Shown: piece after piece, positions 1 to 11,636 of the stretch
Layout of the letters: every line of letters starts with the position of its first letter
How positions within the stretch are numbered: position 1 is the stretch's first letter
From: Tetrapyrgos nigripes
Taxonomy: Eukaryota > Basidiomycota > Agaricomycetes > Agaricales > Campanellaceae
Length of the DNA: 64,000 bases
Assembly (NCBI GenBank): GCA_013368315.1
Contig: JAACJM010000010.1
Span: forward strand, 248,001 to 312,000
Direction of reading: 5' to 3'
The notes under the pieces: model-generated
What the model saw: the letters and a program-made list of their open reading frames with translations, nothing else
Database searches by the model: none
What the model was told of the DNA's origin: nothing
Translations under genes and position numbers: made by a program

Positions 1-1140
1 AAAGTCGGTCTATAGCGACTAGTGCCATGCTATCACCGGCCCAAGCTAGACCAATCTGATCTCATCACAAAAGTTTTTTTCCATTCAAACAACACCTCTT
101 GAGTCGATTTTGGTTAAATGTGTCCATGTATTCATGATACATGAGAATGGGAATCCATCCATCCATAGATATGTACTTTTTACATCCCAACCCTACATCA
201 TGATCTCTTTACCTTTGCTGATGATGGCTATCGCATCCATGTTTCTTCAGCTCCAGGAGCTCGATCAAAACGGCGCCTTCTATTCAATCTCTTCTCAAGG
301 TGAATTCGTCGCTCAGTGCGCACTGTTGCCCTTAACTGGAATTGGAATAGCACACCCAAGGCGAGGGGAGCATGGAGATGAAACAAAAAGCAATCTCCTA
401 AACCTCTGTCATGTTCCATCCGTCAGCGGCCTCGTGCGGGCTCTTTCCTTGTGTTTTTTTTTTTTGCTGTTACAGTTGCTGCACGAATCGACCACATAGA
501 AGGAGTGTTTATACATATTCCCGCGAGATCGACGAGCGATCAACCAACCTTTGGATACCCAACGGATTCATCGATTCAGTCTTGAAATGAGCGACTCTGT
601 ATAAGCGGCTGATGGTCGATAAGGTAAAGTAGACATTCTCGTAAAAGAGACCTCTCCTGTCGGTGCTTAGTAGATGGGATGACCGGTATCTCTGGAGCAA
701 ACGGTCTAATGACGATCATGCTTTCGTGTTCAGGGCCATCTCGAAATGGATTTGATTTGATGGACGGACATGTTCTCCTTTTATCGCGCTCAAATGAAAG
801 GACTGTGACCGAGCCTGCGACGTATTCAGTGATATAGAAGACAGGACGTGAAACACTAAGCCAGCACCCAGAAAGTGTAGAAGTACACAGGTCCTACAAC
901 AACAAACGCCATAAATAATGATACAATGAGTTATGCAAGATAAGTAGCCAAGATGCGGGATAGATGGTTTGAGATGCAGGTATTGAGAGCGGGAAATGCG
1001 TATGATAGCAAAAGACAATGACGATAGCAAATTCGACGAGATGACGCGTGCGGGGCAAGGAAATGAGGTTAGTAGTAGTACAATTAGAGCTATAAAAGAT
1101 TTAGCCTTAATTTGAAATAAGAGAGATGGGCACAGACAGT
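1..1140. other. intergenic stretch, no supported gene
   Basis: I see no credible gene here. Short open frames exist on both strands (for example 110-499 plus, 716-1030 minus) but they lack family motifs and have no splice structure that would extend them. The stretch lies 3' of the minus-strand gene ending at 1141, so its right part probably holds that gene's 3' UTR. A poly-T run lies at about 457-467. Confidence 0.5.
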
Positions 1141-1772
1141 CTATGATTGAGGAAAAGACATTCTACGGGCGGAACGTTTCCTGGGAGAGCGATCAAGACG
1201 ATCTATATAGACGTCGTCATAACTGCGAAAGACGCACGACTGGAGGTCGTCGTCATATTCGCGAAGGGTGGCCCAAACACAATGCCAACGCGGGTTCTCT
1301 TCAGCGAACTTGATAGCGACTCCTAGGTGCTGTTGATTCCACTGGACGTCAGGACGGTCATGAGCTTGTTTGCGGTCAAAGGCCTTGTCAGAGAGGGTGA
1401 TAAGAGCACAGTCAACGATCTCCAAGTCGACGAGACCCGCTGCGATAACCTGGTCGAAGGAGTCGTTCATTTCGAGTTCTTTTGGGACGCCTCTGAGGCG
1501 CGGGTTGTAGCCATCGACGAGGATTTGAAATGAGGTGTTGTCTGTGAAATCGAGGGTGATGACAGGGTGGACTGGGGAGCGCCGAGCGCATTTAAGCACC
1601 TTGCCGATTAATTCACAAGGATCAATACTATACAGAAAAGGCGAGATGATGAGGACTCGGCAGAGAAGGAAAGGCAAGGCATATACCCGACATGGTCTAG
1701 ACGCAATGAAGGAGGACGAGTGCGTTTGGTAGGAGATGGAGGCACGGACGAGTCTGAGGTGACTGAGGACAT
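1141..1772 (-). CDS. conserved hypothetical protein, 190 aa
   Basis: I do not recognise this protein. Two exons (1687-1772 and 1141-1627) are joined over a 59-base GT..AG intron and give 190 residues. The start is the ATG at 1772, followed by a Ser/Pro-rich leader (MSSVTSDSSVPPSP). The rest is an acidic globular sequence with alternating hydrophobic stretches (VITLDFTD, FQILVDGYNPRLRG, WHCVWATLREYDDD) and a basic tail (RSPRKRSARRMSFPQS). There is no signal peptide, membrane segment or obvious catalytic motif. It lies head to head with the MAPKK gene, start codons about 87 bases apart, so the two probably share a promoter region. The coding frame and splice fit are convincing; the function is unknown. 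Confidence 0.7.
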
Positions 1773-1859
1773 GGAAGTCAGCGCATCAAAAGGTCAGGTG
1801 ATATTAGGATTAGATAAGGGGCTACTTGTCGGTGGCTCGGGGCGTTAGCAACCTGCAAG

Positions 1860-3587
1860 ATGTCTGCACAGACCTATGCGCCTCCCCGTCCCCTGGGCCC
1901 CCGTATTGCAGGCCCGCGTCCCCGCCTGTCCTCCCCCATTCCCCCGCCGCCCTCCTTGATTGTCCCAGATCAATCTGGCCCAGCGACAACTCGTCCTCTT
2001 GACGTCGCCAAGAAGCACAATCCTCAGCCTTCTCCGCCCCCAGCCACGCCGCCTACCCCACCATCTCTCATTCAAACTCCCGCCCGTGCAACCACCCCCC
2101 AACCAGACAAGAAAAAGCCCCGACTAGTCCTTCCACTAGGTAGTATCGATAGCAACTTTGTTGATGGCTATGGCGTCGGTAGCGGTCTCGTTCCCCCCAT
2201 GTCTTCCGAAGCTCCAGATGAAGTCACTATTCGTCCAGCTCCCGTTCCTACTCCTCCGGATAACTCGCTTCCCGACATGATTGACAGGTTCAATGAGGGC
2301 CTGAGACTAGACGAAGAGCGTAAAGAAGAGGTCCCCTTTACCGACACCTGGTCTGATGAGGTTCTAGAACAAATATCCTGTCTGGGGGAAGGCGCCGGCG
2401 GGGCCGTGCACAAAGTCAAGGATAAGAAGACTGGCAGGATAATTGCGCGCAAGACCATCACCACTCGCGCTGCGCCTATTCGCCAACTCGAGCGTGAATT
2501 GTCCATCATGTATTCTACCAAGCACCCCAACATCATTCGCTTCCATGGCGCATATATGTCGCCCTCGTCAAGTGAGGTCAAGATATTAATGGAATTGTGT
2601 GAGGGTGGAAGCTTGGAAGCCGTTGGGAAGCGTATCAAAGAGAAAGAGGCTGTCGTTGGAGAGAGAATCGCAGGTCGAATAGCAGAAGGCGTACGTCGCT
2701 GTCCTGGTTTCCAGACTCGTTGCTCACGCACAAGCTACATTTTAGGTCCTCCAAGGTCTAAATTATCTACATTCAAAGAGAACCATCCACAGAGACATCA
2801 AACCATCCAACATCCTTCTTTCTCGTCAAGGCATCGTCAAACTATGTGACTTTGGTGTCTCTGGAGAACTCGTCAACTCTCATGCAGGGACATTCACTGG
2901 CACCAGTTTTTATATGGCTGTAAGTTGGTTTTCTGCCTATTTATGACTATGTACTAACACGTTTGCGCAGCCTGAACGAATCTCAGGCCATGACTACAGC
3001 ATCCGCTCGGATGTCTGGTCAACTGGTATCTCCTTACTAGAGCTGGTACAGAACCGATTCCCCTTCCCAAACGATGTCCCACCCATCGAATTGATGATGT
3101 ACATTACAACGCAAGAGGTGGGTCTCAAAGAATCTCGTCTTTGCGCCTGTATTGACTATACTTGTCGTTTCAGCCCCCGCAGCTAGAAGATGAAGGCGGT
3201 GTGCAGTGGAGTGATGAGATGAAGGACTTTATCAGGCAGTCGTACGTGTTATTTGGCTTGATGATACCTTCTCCAATTCATGATGAAACCGGCAGTTTGA
3301 TACATGACGCATCATCGCGTCCATATCCGCGGGATATGCTCAAGCACCCATGGATTGAGGGAGTTATGAAACAAGAAGTTCATATGGCGAGATGGATACG
3401 AGAAGTTTGGGGCTGGAAAAAGCAGAAGAGCAGAGATGAGTAAGTATCAAAGACTTTTTATAGCTTTAGCACAGGCGCTTGACGTTCATTCTCTTGATCT
3501 AGAGCCAGCCGACCAGGTTCATCCTCGTCTAGGCCATCATCAAGTCACCGACAATCATTTGAACATTCCTCTCCGGGAAGCGCGTGA
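1860..3587 (+). CDS. MKK1: MAP kinase kinase of the cell-wall-integrity pathway (Mkk1/2 type)
   Basis: Dual-specificity kinase expected to phosphorylate the Slt2/Mpk1-type MAPK below Bck1. Exons 1860-2690, 2746-2919, 2971-3117, 3174-3241, 3296-3439 and 3503-3587 give 482 aa. A Pro-rich N-terminus of about 150 residues precedes the kinase domain. Visible motifs: glycine loop [12 protein letters not shown], the ARKTI lysine, catalytic [14 protein letters not shown], and the MAPKK activation loop [15 protein letters not shown] with its Ser/Thr acceptors. The LGEGAGG loop and the loop ending [13 protein letters not shown] point to the Mkk1/2 rather than the Ste7 or Pbs2 class. The last exon is inferred: a stop follows directly if the final intron is retained, while splicing 3440-3502 adds a Ser/Arg-rich tail ([14 protein letters not shown]). 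The gene is divergent from the unknown gene at 1141-1772. Confidence 0.92.
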
Positions 3588-4370
3588 TGAATTGACGCCG
3601 GCGGTATCTTTGTGTGCCCCCTGAAGGGAAGTGGAGATTGTTTTCAATGCGCTCGTCATGGACGCTTTTGTTCCCTTAAAGGATTATCGTTTCCTTTCCT
3701 TGTTTGTCTCTCCTTTGTCTTGTGTCAAGAGCTTTGTCGGCAAGTCCATTCATCGCTACACGTTGTCTTATATATTACACACTCTCTTTTCCTTTTCATC
3801 TGTCCTAGCTTTCAGACACAATCTACGTCACATATCTACACACATGTATTCGGTCTACAAGAAATGAAGAACAATGCGGAAAAATCAATCGGTGGTTCGA
3901 GAAAAAGGTGCTGGAATGTGCATGGATCACACGTTTCATTCTGACACGGAATTTAAAAACTTTTGTATGCTGAAGGAGAATTTTGTGGATTCGTTTTTAT
4001 GGTGACTTGTAGAGACCGTGGAGAGTAAACACGGACCGATGGCCGCACGAGAACGAAGTCGAGAACTCGTACATAATATGACTGCTCGTGCACAAGACCC
4101 TGCGACCCTGCGGCCCTGCTTTTAGCACGCGTATGAAAGTATTGTACTTTCTGTACGTGTGTGAACGTCACCGTGGACCAACAAGTGTTGTGTCCAGGTG
4201 GCTGGAGGGCGCTAGAGGACTGGTAGTATGCTAAGGGTTGGAGCGGTTGCGGGAAACGGAACGGAAATGTGATTTCCGTGCGTACGTGGACTCGTGGAGT
4301 AGAAGTAGAAGGATCAACTCCTTTTGGAAAGACCCTGGAAGAGAGAAGACCCTGGAGGAACGGGAAGTTT

Positions 4371-4399
4371 CAACTCTGCACTGTGCAGTGCGAGAGTTG
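4371..4399. repeat. hairpin-forming inverted repeat in the promoter region
   Basis: GCACTG and CAGTGC pair around a two-base TG spacer. The flanking CAACTCT and AGAGTTG continue the pairing with one bulged G at 4392, giving a 13-bp interrupted stem. It lies about 280 bases upstream of the Zn2Cys6 start codon. It could be a dimeric regulator site or chance; no function can be assigned from sequence. Confidence 0.4.
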
Positions 4400-4630
4400 G
4401 AAGGAGGATCAGCGGGTACAGCCACCACATTTGGCGAGGTAGCTTTGATAAGTTATAACTGATCGCCTTGCGGCGGTAAGCGAAAGAGGTAAGTGTGAAG
4501 TATGTCGCGTTGAGGCGGACTCTCTGCAGGAAGTGAGGAGTACGACCCTGTATTTTTTTTCTGATCGGAAGTCGCCTTGCGCCCCGACAGGGCTCATTAT
4601 TTAAACATATCTCCGCTGATTTGCAGAAAT

Positions 4631-4640
4631 CCTTATATAC
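4631..4640 (+). promoter_or_regulatory. possible TATA box of the Zn2Cys6 gene
   Basis: The sequence CCTTATATAC lies about 40 bases before the ATG at 4677. The spacing implies a very short leader. This is sequence resemblance only. Confidence 0.3.
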
Positions 4641-4676
4641 CGCCCTTCCCACACCACCTCCCTTCTGTCCTTTACC

Positions 4677-5795
4677 ATGTCCTAGTCAGTGTCTTTCTTT
4701 TCCCGACAGCGCTAAACTAATCTTTCCGACAGTCCCCCCGCCACTCACTACCATTCTCCGCAACCTCAATACTACCCCTCACCACATCTTCCTCATGTCC
4801 AATCAGTCCACACAGTCAGCACGCCTCTTCGTCAGGAATCAGCCCAGCGTAAGCGTCCCAAATACACGCGCAGTAAGACAGGCTGTCTGACATGTCGTGT
4901 CAAAAAAATAAAGGTCGGTGAAAGAAATGTCGCGTCCAATCTCGTCACTCATTCATCCACAGTGTGACGAGACAAAACCGAACTGTATGCGTTGTACTCA
5001 TGGTCAACGCGATGTATGTGCCGCGTCTTAATACCCATCCATCCGTGCTTACCGTCCTTTTATCGGCAGTGTACATGGCCCGAAGGTATACCCGCACGCA
5101 AGAAATCCGTCACGAGGAAAGACAGCGCCAACTCTACACCGACAATGGACGGAAGGCCTTCTACTGCCGGTTCTTCTATGTCCGATGGTTCGACTCCGCC
5201 GACCAGGGACCACACGCCTCCTAGGCTTCAGCCCTTGGATATCGATTTACCCCCTCTGGCATCCAGAAGAACGACGTCGTATGTCGTTTCACTCACCTGC
5301 AATCATCCGCACGATCTAATCGTGACATCGCAGGGATCCGTACCTTCAGCTTCATCCTGTCCCCGACCGTCGTAGTACCGGGTATGTCATCATTTCTTCT
5401 TCTTCATCCTTTTGTTCACTCCTTTTATAGTGAACGCTTTGCGTATTCTCATCCTTCGCATTCTGGTTCAAATATGTCTTTACACGCGTTACCCGAGGTC
5501 TCCGTCTATCATCAACGTTACGATTACTCCCAACCTCCGTCTTCTTCCGCCCGGCCTACCATGGTTGGCCCTGGTATGCGTCCTCTTGACCATCACCAGT
5601 GGGCTCCTCCGCCTCTTCTTGCTCCCATGAACAGTAATAATGTCGAGCCATATGTTCGTACATCTTTTGGTCGTCCTTTTTTTTGCTTATTTGCTTATTT
5701 TCTTATTTTCCCCTTTTGTTCAGTATGGTCGAGCTGTGATCGGACATGGGTCTTCCCATGAACCGCAGCAACAACAAGAGCCCCGCTACCAATAA
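4677..5795 (+). CDS. small Zn(II)2Cys6 fungal DNA-binding protein, 263 aa
   Basis: Seven exons (4677-4684, 4733-4913, 4963-5013, 5070-5278, 5334-5381, 5431-5653, 5724-5795) give 263 aa. The first coding exon is only eight bases; its intron carries a clear branch site (GCTAAACTAA). The binuclear zinc cluster lies at about residues 50-80: CLTCRVKKIKCDETKPNC then MRCTHGQRDC, the CX2CX6C..CX2CX6C pattern. It is preceded by a basic stretch (QRKRPKYTRSKTG) and followed by a disordered Ser/Thr/Pro-rich region, then a Tyr/His/Pro-rich part ending in a Gln run (EPQQQQEPRYQ). There is no room for the usual fungal-specific middle homology region, so it is a short zinc-cluster protein. Target genes are unknown. 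The start was chosen because splicing 4685-4732 is the only route found that puts an ATG in frame with the cluster. Confidence 0.85.
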
Positions 5796-6373
5796 TCTTC
5801 ATAATAGTGCAACATGCTCCCCTTTCTACACGTTAAAATTCGTCATCAAATGGAAACTATTATACCGATATTTATACCCACCACACAAGTTTCCAAGGAG
5901 CTCATTGACCTCTGACCGACCCTACCGCCGGCCGACATAAACCTCCTGATACTCACACCATGCCTACGACTAGTCCTGGTTTTGCCGCTAATCTTGGTCT
6001 TGCTAGATCACGAGTGTCGATGTGCTAAACTATTAGCATTACCTGGAACTTTGATCGAGATTCGCTCACTACAGCTTCACCCACACCTTAGACTGTACAT
6101 ACATTTACGCGTATCCAATTATTTGTATATTACACATCCTTGCTATGAATTTCACGGCCCTTCATGACGCTACTTGTTACTTATCACATATACCTTTGCT
6201 TTCTTTGTATATCCTCCTCCCACTAATACACAAACACTCCTTGTTATCACATTTTTTGACTAGCACTGCATTTGAAGCCCAATGGTACGTATGCTTCACG
6301 GTTAGATTGCAGCAGCTGAGTTGTGACGTCCCAAACACTATAATAGTGTTTGAAAAGGGGCCCTGGATCCGAC
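5796..6373. other. intergenic stretch, no supported gene
   Basis: This lies between the Zn2Cys6 gene and the decayed protease. It is AT-rich with short leucine-rich frames that look non-coding. Its only distinct element is the perfect inverted repeat at 6332-6352. Confidence 0.45.
6332..6352. repeat. perfect 10-bp inverted repeat with one-base spacer
   Basis: CAAACACTAT and ATAGTGTTTG are exact reverse complements separated by a single A. It lies just beyond the 3' end of the aspartic-protease remnant. It could be a regulator site or the trace of a small mobile element; no flanking terminal repeats or target duplication support the latter. Confidence 0.4.
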
Positions 6374-6459
6374 CTATATCAAACCTATATACACAGTGAG
6401 TACGTCGCGGAAGGAATCTATCTCTCTATGACTCACTCTCTCAAGCCCATCATATGCGT

Positions 6460-8027
6460 TAATCAGAGTCTGCAGCTGTCTGCAGTCATCCTTGAATGGC
6501 CCAACACTCAGTTCGAATTCGCTTCTAGGAATGAAACTTGGAAGCTTAAAGGGCACACCATTCTGTTCGGAGACTGTGATGTCGATCAAACTTGGTATAC
6601 GGGCAATTCCATATGAGCCGGGTTCCCGGGAGTAGGAGGTTTGATATCGGATATCAAAGCAAAGATTGCCTGTAAAAAGTAAGTAAAACAAGGTTGAGAG
6701 GCAATACATTTATGATGATTTCCTGGATCACGGGTGATTCATACCTCCGCAGCGTGTGCCAAGTGGAGAATACCACTATCAAAGATGATGGTCCGGCTCA
6801 TGAGTCATGCTAAGCAGTGAAGTCGTTTTTCCGTACCAGAAAAGCGCCAGAGAGCTCTCACGCACTGGCAGTGCCTGTTCCCGCTCGAGGGGCAAACACT
6901 AGCTCACCTGCAGGTCAGAGAACATAAACGTATTGTGTTTGAAGATGATAGACAGTGGACTGGACTAACCGTCAAACTTGCATTCGTCGATACCTCCGAT
7001 AGTGAGTTCGGCGTTTCCGGTGGCTTTGGGTGCGAGGAAGTTGGAACACCAACATTCTGAATAACGCTAGAAAGCCAAACTCTCGGTGTCAAGCATGCTG
7101 CTTACACGGTAGGCCTTGGACTCTTGGGCTCATTCCTTGGGGGACAGGACACGGTCAGCTGGATGAGCGCGATCAAGCTGTTAGAGCATATCCTGGGTTT
7201 CACTAAAAGGATCAATACCGAAAGTCGATGATTGACTAGTGATCAAGTTGAGGGACACATTGGTCGACTTGAGTCCACCAACTATTACGGTGTCACTGTC
7301 ACTTCGAATATGATAGATATTATTGTTGTTGACGACGGGATCGACACAAACGCCTGCAAGATGAAGATGCAGGTAACATTTCGGTATATTTTGATTCCTC
7401 GACATCGCCGCACCTGTGGCGAAGGAAAATCGGGCAGGACCTTATTAAAAATGTTTCGTTCTCCGAAAGAACTGATTTCGCACCTGTAAGACACGTCTAG
7501 TATCAACAATGGTCGAACTTTTACTCGGATCGAACTTGGTTTGTGAACATGTGGCGCAGAGAGTAAGTACCTGTATTTGATTTTCGCAAGAGGAAGTTAT
7601 GGTCTGAACAAAAGGAAAGCTTCAACTAGCAAGATGACTGACTGGCAAACTTAGATCGTGACGAACCAGTGTCGAATACGACCTGGTGAGTAGTGATAAG
7701 CAAAGCGGACGAGGCGTAGATACAAATAATTTACACTAATCTCTTGAAGGGGAGTTCCCAGTAATAGAAGTGCTCTTCAGTCGGATAGTTCATAAGCAGA
7801 ATTTGAGGAGCAGACCCGAAATGGTTTCCATACATAGTACCACAGTTCGCTGCAAATCGGTGCCGAAGAAAAGTCGGCAGGGGGAACATTTGTTGGGGAC
7901 AACTGTCTTTTCTTCAGGGATTTGCCGGCAAGAGCAATACGAGACGTCAATGTGATCTTCTGAGGGATAGCAGTCGCACCGTGGGTGGCGCAGAGCGTGG
8001 CGACAAGCGATAAGTAATGGAGATCAT
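6460..8027 (-). pseudogene. decayed pepsin-family (A1) aspartic protease
   Basis: Recognisable pieces of a secreted aspartic protease occur in the right order on the minus strand but in shifting frames. A secretion leader and propeptide (HYLSLVATLCATHGATA to SLKKRQ) lie at 7903-8019, one frame away from the only nearby ATG at 8027. The first active-site block VVFDTGSS (7644-7682) is followed by RSKFA instead of the usual (D/S)LWV. Then come FDPSKSST (about 7501-7559), TVIVGGLK to TSQSSTFG (7181-7405, ending in an in-frame stop), APKATGNAELTIGGIDECKF (about 6970-7035), and the second active-site block read as FDSGI rather than (V/I)DSGT (about 6744-6786). Stops between blocks, frame changes and both altered active-site contexts argue for a dead gene rather than an unusual intron pattern. 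Limits are approximate. This is a relic of a degradative enzyme, not a functional product. Confidence 0.75.
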
Positions 8028-8433
8028 GACCGGCGGTTCTCTAGGGCTCCGAGAGAAAATTCCACCGTAGTAGTCGACAGGCCTTATATACGGCTCAGTT
8101 GTATTATTCAAATGGAGCATTCACGGGGGCCAATGTGTACAGCCTGTAGAACAGATGGCTTCATTGTCGACCGGCGGGCCTGCATAGAACGATATGTGTA
8201 ACCAGCTGCGTTTACTTAGTAGGTTGGCTAGAAATGGAACAGGAAATGTCACTATAGAAAGACTTTCTTAAGCTTATTTCTGGTCCGTTGCCCATAAACA
8301 CTCACCTACGAGTTTCCGAGAGGTACTGAGAGAAACCCAAGAGAACCAGATATTGTTCACGTGAGATGACGAGCCCCTAGCGATTCCAGCGCTCAGCGCC
8401 CATCATCCTTGTATCTATCCATCATCTACAACC
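8028..8433. other. intergenic stretch between protease relic and unknown gene
   Basis: About 400 bases of upstream DNA for both neighbours. I see no open frame with coding character. Confidence 0.45.
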
Positions 8434-9054
8434 ATGGGTAGGTCCTCTAACTTGCTGAAGGGCCACTGTCTAACAGACACACAAAGCTACCGTCGATGAA
8501 GTCAACCTCAACGAACCTCACTCTCCTGCTGAGAATGCCATTGAAGCTTTCGAGCAAGTTCAAAGCAGTATCAAGCAAGATATTTTACGATCTAGAAAGG
8601 AGTGGGACGCTCATGAACCACAGATGTGGAATCGAGCGCAAGATATATCCGACCAAGACCTCGTGAAATTCACCATCAAGGTATGCACCGATACCACTGT
8701 CTAAAGGTAGAATGTCCACTCAGTCTGATATGAAGGATGATTTGGTTCTCGTGCGGAGCGGGGCTACCAGCTACGGCACTATCATCTTTGGCAAGATCAG
8801 GCTTCCTGCAGTCAAGGATAGTGAGGGAGAGGGTTATGTTCATGTTAGGATTCATGATCCTCCCAACAGAGTATGGTTCCCTCACTCTGTCTGTCTCGTC
8901 CCGCGTTCATTTATCTATTCATTTCCAGGGAACGGAAGACATCATGTTCCACTCCCTTTTCCATTACGAAGGTGACAGGGACGAGGACGGACATCCCAAG
9001 ACATGGCGTGCTGTTCACACCAAGGATACCCCTCTGGAATTCTTCCATGCGTAA
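8434..9054 (+). CDS. conserved hypothetical protein, 156 aa
   Basis: Four exons (8434-8437, 8487-8680, 8724-8870, 8929-9054) give 156 aa. The first coding exon contributes only ATGG. The protein is acidic and soluble, with no signal peptide or membrane segment. Notable segments are an N-terminal helical stretch (IEAFEQVQSSIKQDILRSRK), KEWDAHEPQMW, then a beta-rich part (GTIIFGKIRLPAV, YVHVRIHDPPNR, IMFHSLFHYEGD) ending in HTKDTPLEFFHA. I do not recognise the family, and no catalytic pattern is obvious. Its 3' end converges on the PP5 gene with about 126 bases between stops. Splice sites are canonical and the reading is consistent, so it is likely a real gene of unknown role. Confidence 0.75.
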
Positions 9055-9180
9055 TACTACTTGCATATGCACCTTGCACCTTCGACTTGTATACAATGCT
9101 CTGCAAGCAAGCTTTTCCTAACACGATAATGCCCGGTGTATAGTACATGTATAAATGCTGTACGAAACACGTACATAAAT

Positions 9181-11636
9181 CTACATCATCATATTTCCAA
9201 GACCTCCTTGTACATATGCCATTGGCCTCATGGGAGGATGTGGTTTGGCATCGAACTGGAAGTATTCCTGACTGCCAGTGGAGTCAATACGGATCTGCGG
9301 TCAACAAGTCAGAAACCCGAGCACTCTATATCAAAAGCCATATATACTCACAAAGGCTCCCTTGTTGCCCGCCTGATCAACGTAATTCGGAGCAGAAAAC
9401 ACCTGCGAAAAGAATACAATAAGAAACAGAAGCGGCTGAGGAGAAGTGCAAAGCAATCTCACTGTAGTGCACAGTCCATCGTGTTCTATTTGGTATCCAT
9501 CTGATAGAACGACCATGAATCAGCCATTACATGGAGTGGAGATAGTAAATGTTCACTACCTTGTCGAACTTCATGGCTCCTTATTATTCCAGAGACACCA
9601 TTGAGTGTACACCATCGCTTTGTTACGTCGGGACCAAAAGCTATTCCGACACCCTGGGTTGGGGTTGGTAGCTCGTGTCAGCAATACACGTCATTCCTCC
9701 AGGAACACTCACTCTTTTGCTAGGTCCGCGCCCTGGCATTTCTTGTGGGTCGGTCCAGAGAAGCTATCAAGGCAATAAAATTGAACGACCATCACATGTC
9801 AAAGGACATATTTTCAGGCGTACCTCGCCTACAGGAACGATCAGAGAGCCGGTCGAGGCAGAACCAGATAAAGATCACTCACACATCAATCCAGATGTAC
9901 CTGGTTGCTTCCCGACCCTATCTATCTTGCGAATGTCGTCAAGGGTAACTTCGTCCTTGCTGAACAATCCCCCATGAACAACAAAGAATCTTTTCCGTCC
10001 ATCAGGAGACAGTATGTCTTTAGAGTTTTTGACCTTCGGTGGTTTCGTGGCGCTTACAAGCGTCGACAAAGGCACTAGAAGACTAGTGAGTTGTAAGCAG
10101 GTGGCGACTCGAAGGCTGACACTCACGAGTTGTAAACACATGTGCGAAGAGCTGTACTGAAATGATGAACATTCAAATTGTCTTAGGATGCGAAGAGACG
10201 CCCCGACCTTGTATGTCTGGTCTCCATGTTTGTGTTTCGCTTCCCCTTCGAAGCCATACGTACTATTCATGTCCTTTGCCTCGTGGTTTCCTCTGTTGAT
10301 ATACATGCATTTTGGATATAACCCTGCATGTGTGTTAAAGAAGAGTCAAGTTAAAGATGAAATTGAGCGGCGGTAAAGAGAGACCAACATTTGTACGCAA
10401 AGGCCGTCAAAATGACTTCAATAGACCAAGAACCGCGGTCAACGAGATCACCGTTCATAAGAAGATAGTGCTTCTCGGAAGGTTCGCCCGTTAAAGAATA
10501 CAAATGAAGCAAGTCGTAGAATTGTCCTATCCAGATCAAGTCAACTTAAGCTCGGAACAAAACCCACTCAAACGCACCGTGTACATCACCAATCACATCG
10601 CAAGTCACCCCATCCTCCAAGTCCACATTCACCAGACTTTCTTCCGAAGAAAAGTGTTCATATGCACCGAGGATAATCTCCCAAACATATCTCTTTGGAA
10701 GGTTTTTGCCGCTCTTGAACCATTCGATCATCTCTGGGATGAATTCTTTTGTGATCTGGAACTTGTTTCCTTCCTGTACAAGCTTGGGTCCAGTGTAATT
10801 TTTGTCAAGCTCACAGCCGCCGTCAGCGATGATCTCTCTGCAACGGTCGACAGGGTTTTGTTCGCCTTCTTTTTCAATGGCCTACGAAAGGAGTGGCAGG
10901 AGATCTAGACGACATCGATATAGAGTCAAAAGGCCTCTCACTTTTTCAAACTCCAAACGCCGAATAAGCTTCTGAGTCAACACCATTTGTGACCGTACAG
11001 TCTCGTTTTTTGGTTCAATCGCCAACACTTTACGGAAATCGGCTACGGCTGCTTGGTGCTTGAGTATTTGAAGATTGCATATTGCACGGCTGCATGCATC
11101 GATGCAAAGGAAGATGGATAGTAAGTTCCGAGAAAAAGTGACAGTATAAATCGACGAGGGCTAGACCCACCGATAATACGCTTTAGCGTAATTGGGGTCG
11201 AGAGCTACTGCTTGGGCTTTTTGTCAAAGGATAAAAATCAGTCCTTCTCTGCCATAAAACAAGGAATCAACAAAACTTACTTGCATCCGCTACTGCATAC
11301 CCAAATTCTTCCAATTTCATCCTAGCATACGCACGATTACACCAAAGCGTAGGTTCGTTGGGATTCTTCTCAATGGCTTGGGTATATAGACTGGCAGCAG
11401 TAGGGAAATCATGGCCTAGAACGATGAAAGATTTGAATCAAACTTGAGGTGGATTGCTAGATAGTTTCCTCACTTGTGAACGCCTTGTTAGCTTGTGCTT
11501 TTAGTTCTAGTGCAGCAGCAATATCAGCATCGGAGACTGGAACGGGATCTAGCTTTTTCGCATTAAGTTGGGGAGAAGGGACCGAGGAAGGGGGAGTAGA
11601 GGTAGGTGATGATGGTACTGAAGAGGTATCACTCAT
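9181..11636 (-). CDS. PPT1: serine/threonine protein phosphatase 5 (TPR-PP5)
   Basis: PP5 is a PPP-family phosphatase whose TPR domain binds Hsp90 and holds the catalytic site inactive. The first seven exons read as 11474-11636, 11281-11415, 11171-11216, 10942-11089, 10578-10881, 10389-10526 and 10208-10323, with further exons to the stop at 9181. The start [13 protein letters not shown] at 11636 precedes three TPR units ([46 protein letters not shown]). The catalytic domain shows the PPP signatures [13 protein letters not shown] (usually GDFVDRG) and GNHE, then VVHGGL, LLWTDP and FSAPNY. The C-terminus [13 protein letters not shown] is typical of PP5. Hsp90 partnership is family knowledge. 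Confidence 0.94.

Larger units (their letters stand above)
3588..4676. other. intergenic stretch between MAPKK and Zn2Cys6 genes
   Basis: About 1.1 kb without a supportable gene. Short overlapping frames at 3612-3944 and 4238-4652 have no motif or splice continuity. The left part is probably MAPKK 3' UTR and the right part the promoter and 5' UTR of the Zn2Cys6 gene. It holds an inverted repeat at 4371-4399 and a TATA-like sequence at 4631-4640, listed separately. Confidence 0.5.

Noticed and set aside
716..1030. 104-codon minus-strand frame, Cys/Leu/Ser-rich
   Set aside because: No motif, no supporting splice structure and unusual composition; likely non-coding.
6640..6658. 9-bp perfect inverted repeat TTTGATATC/GATATCAAA
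   Set aside because: It falls in the protease remnant where it codes part of the ISDIKPP-like segment; the symmetry is plausibly coincidental.
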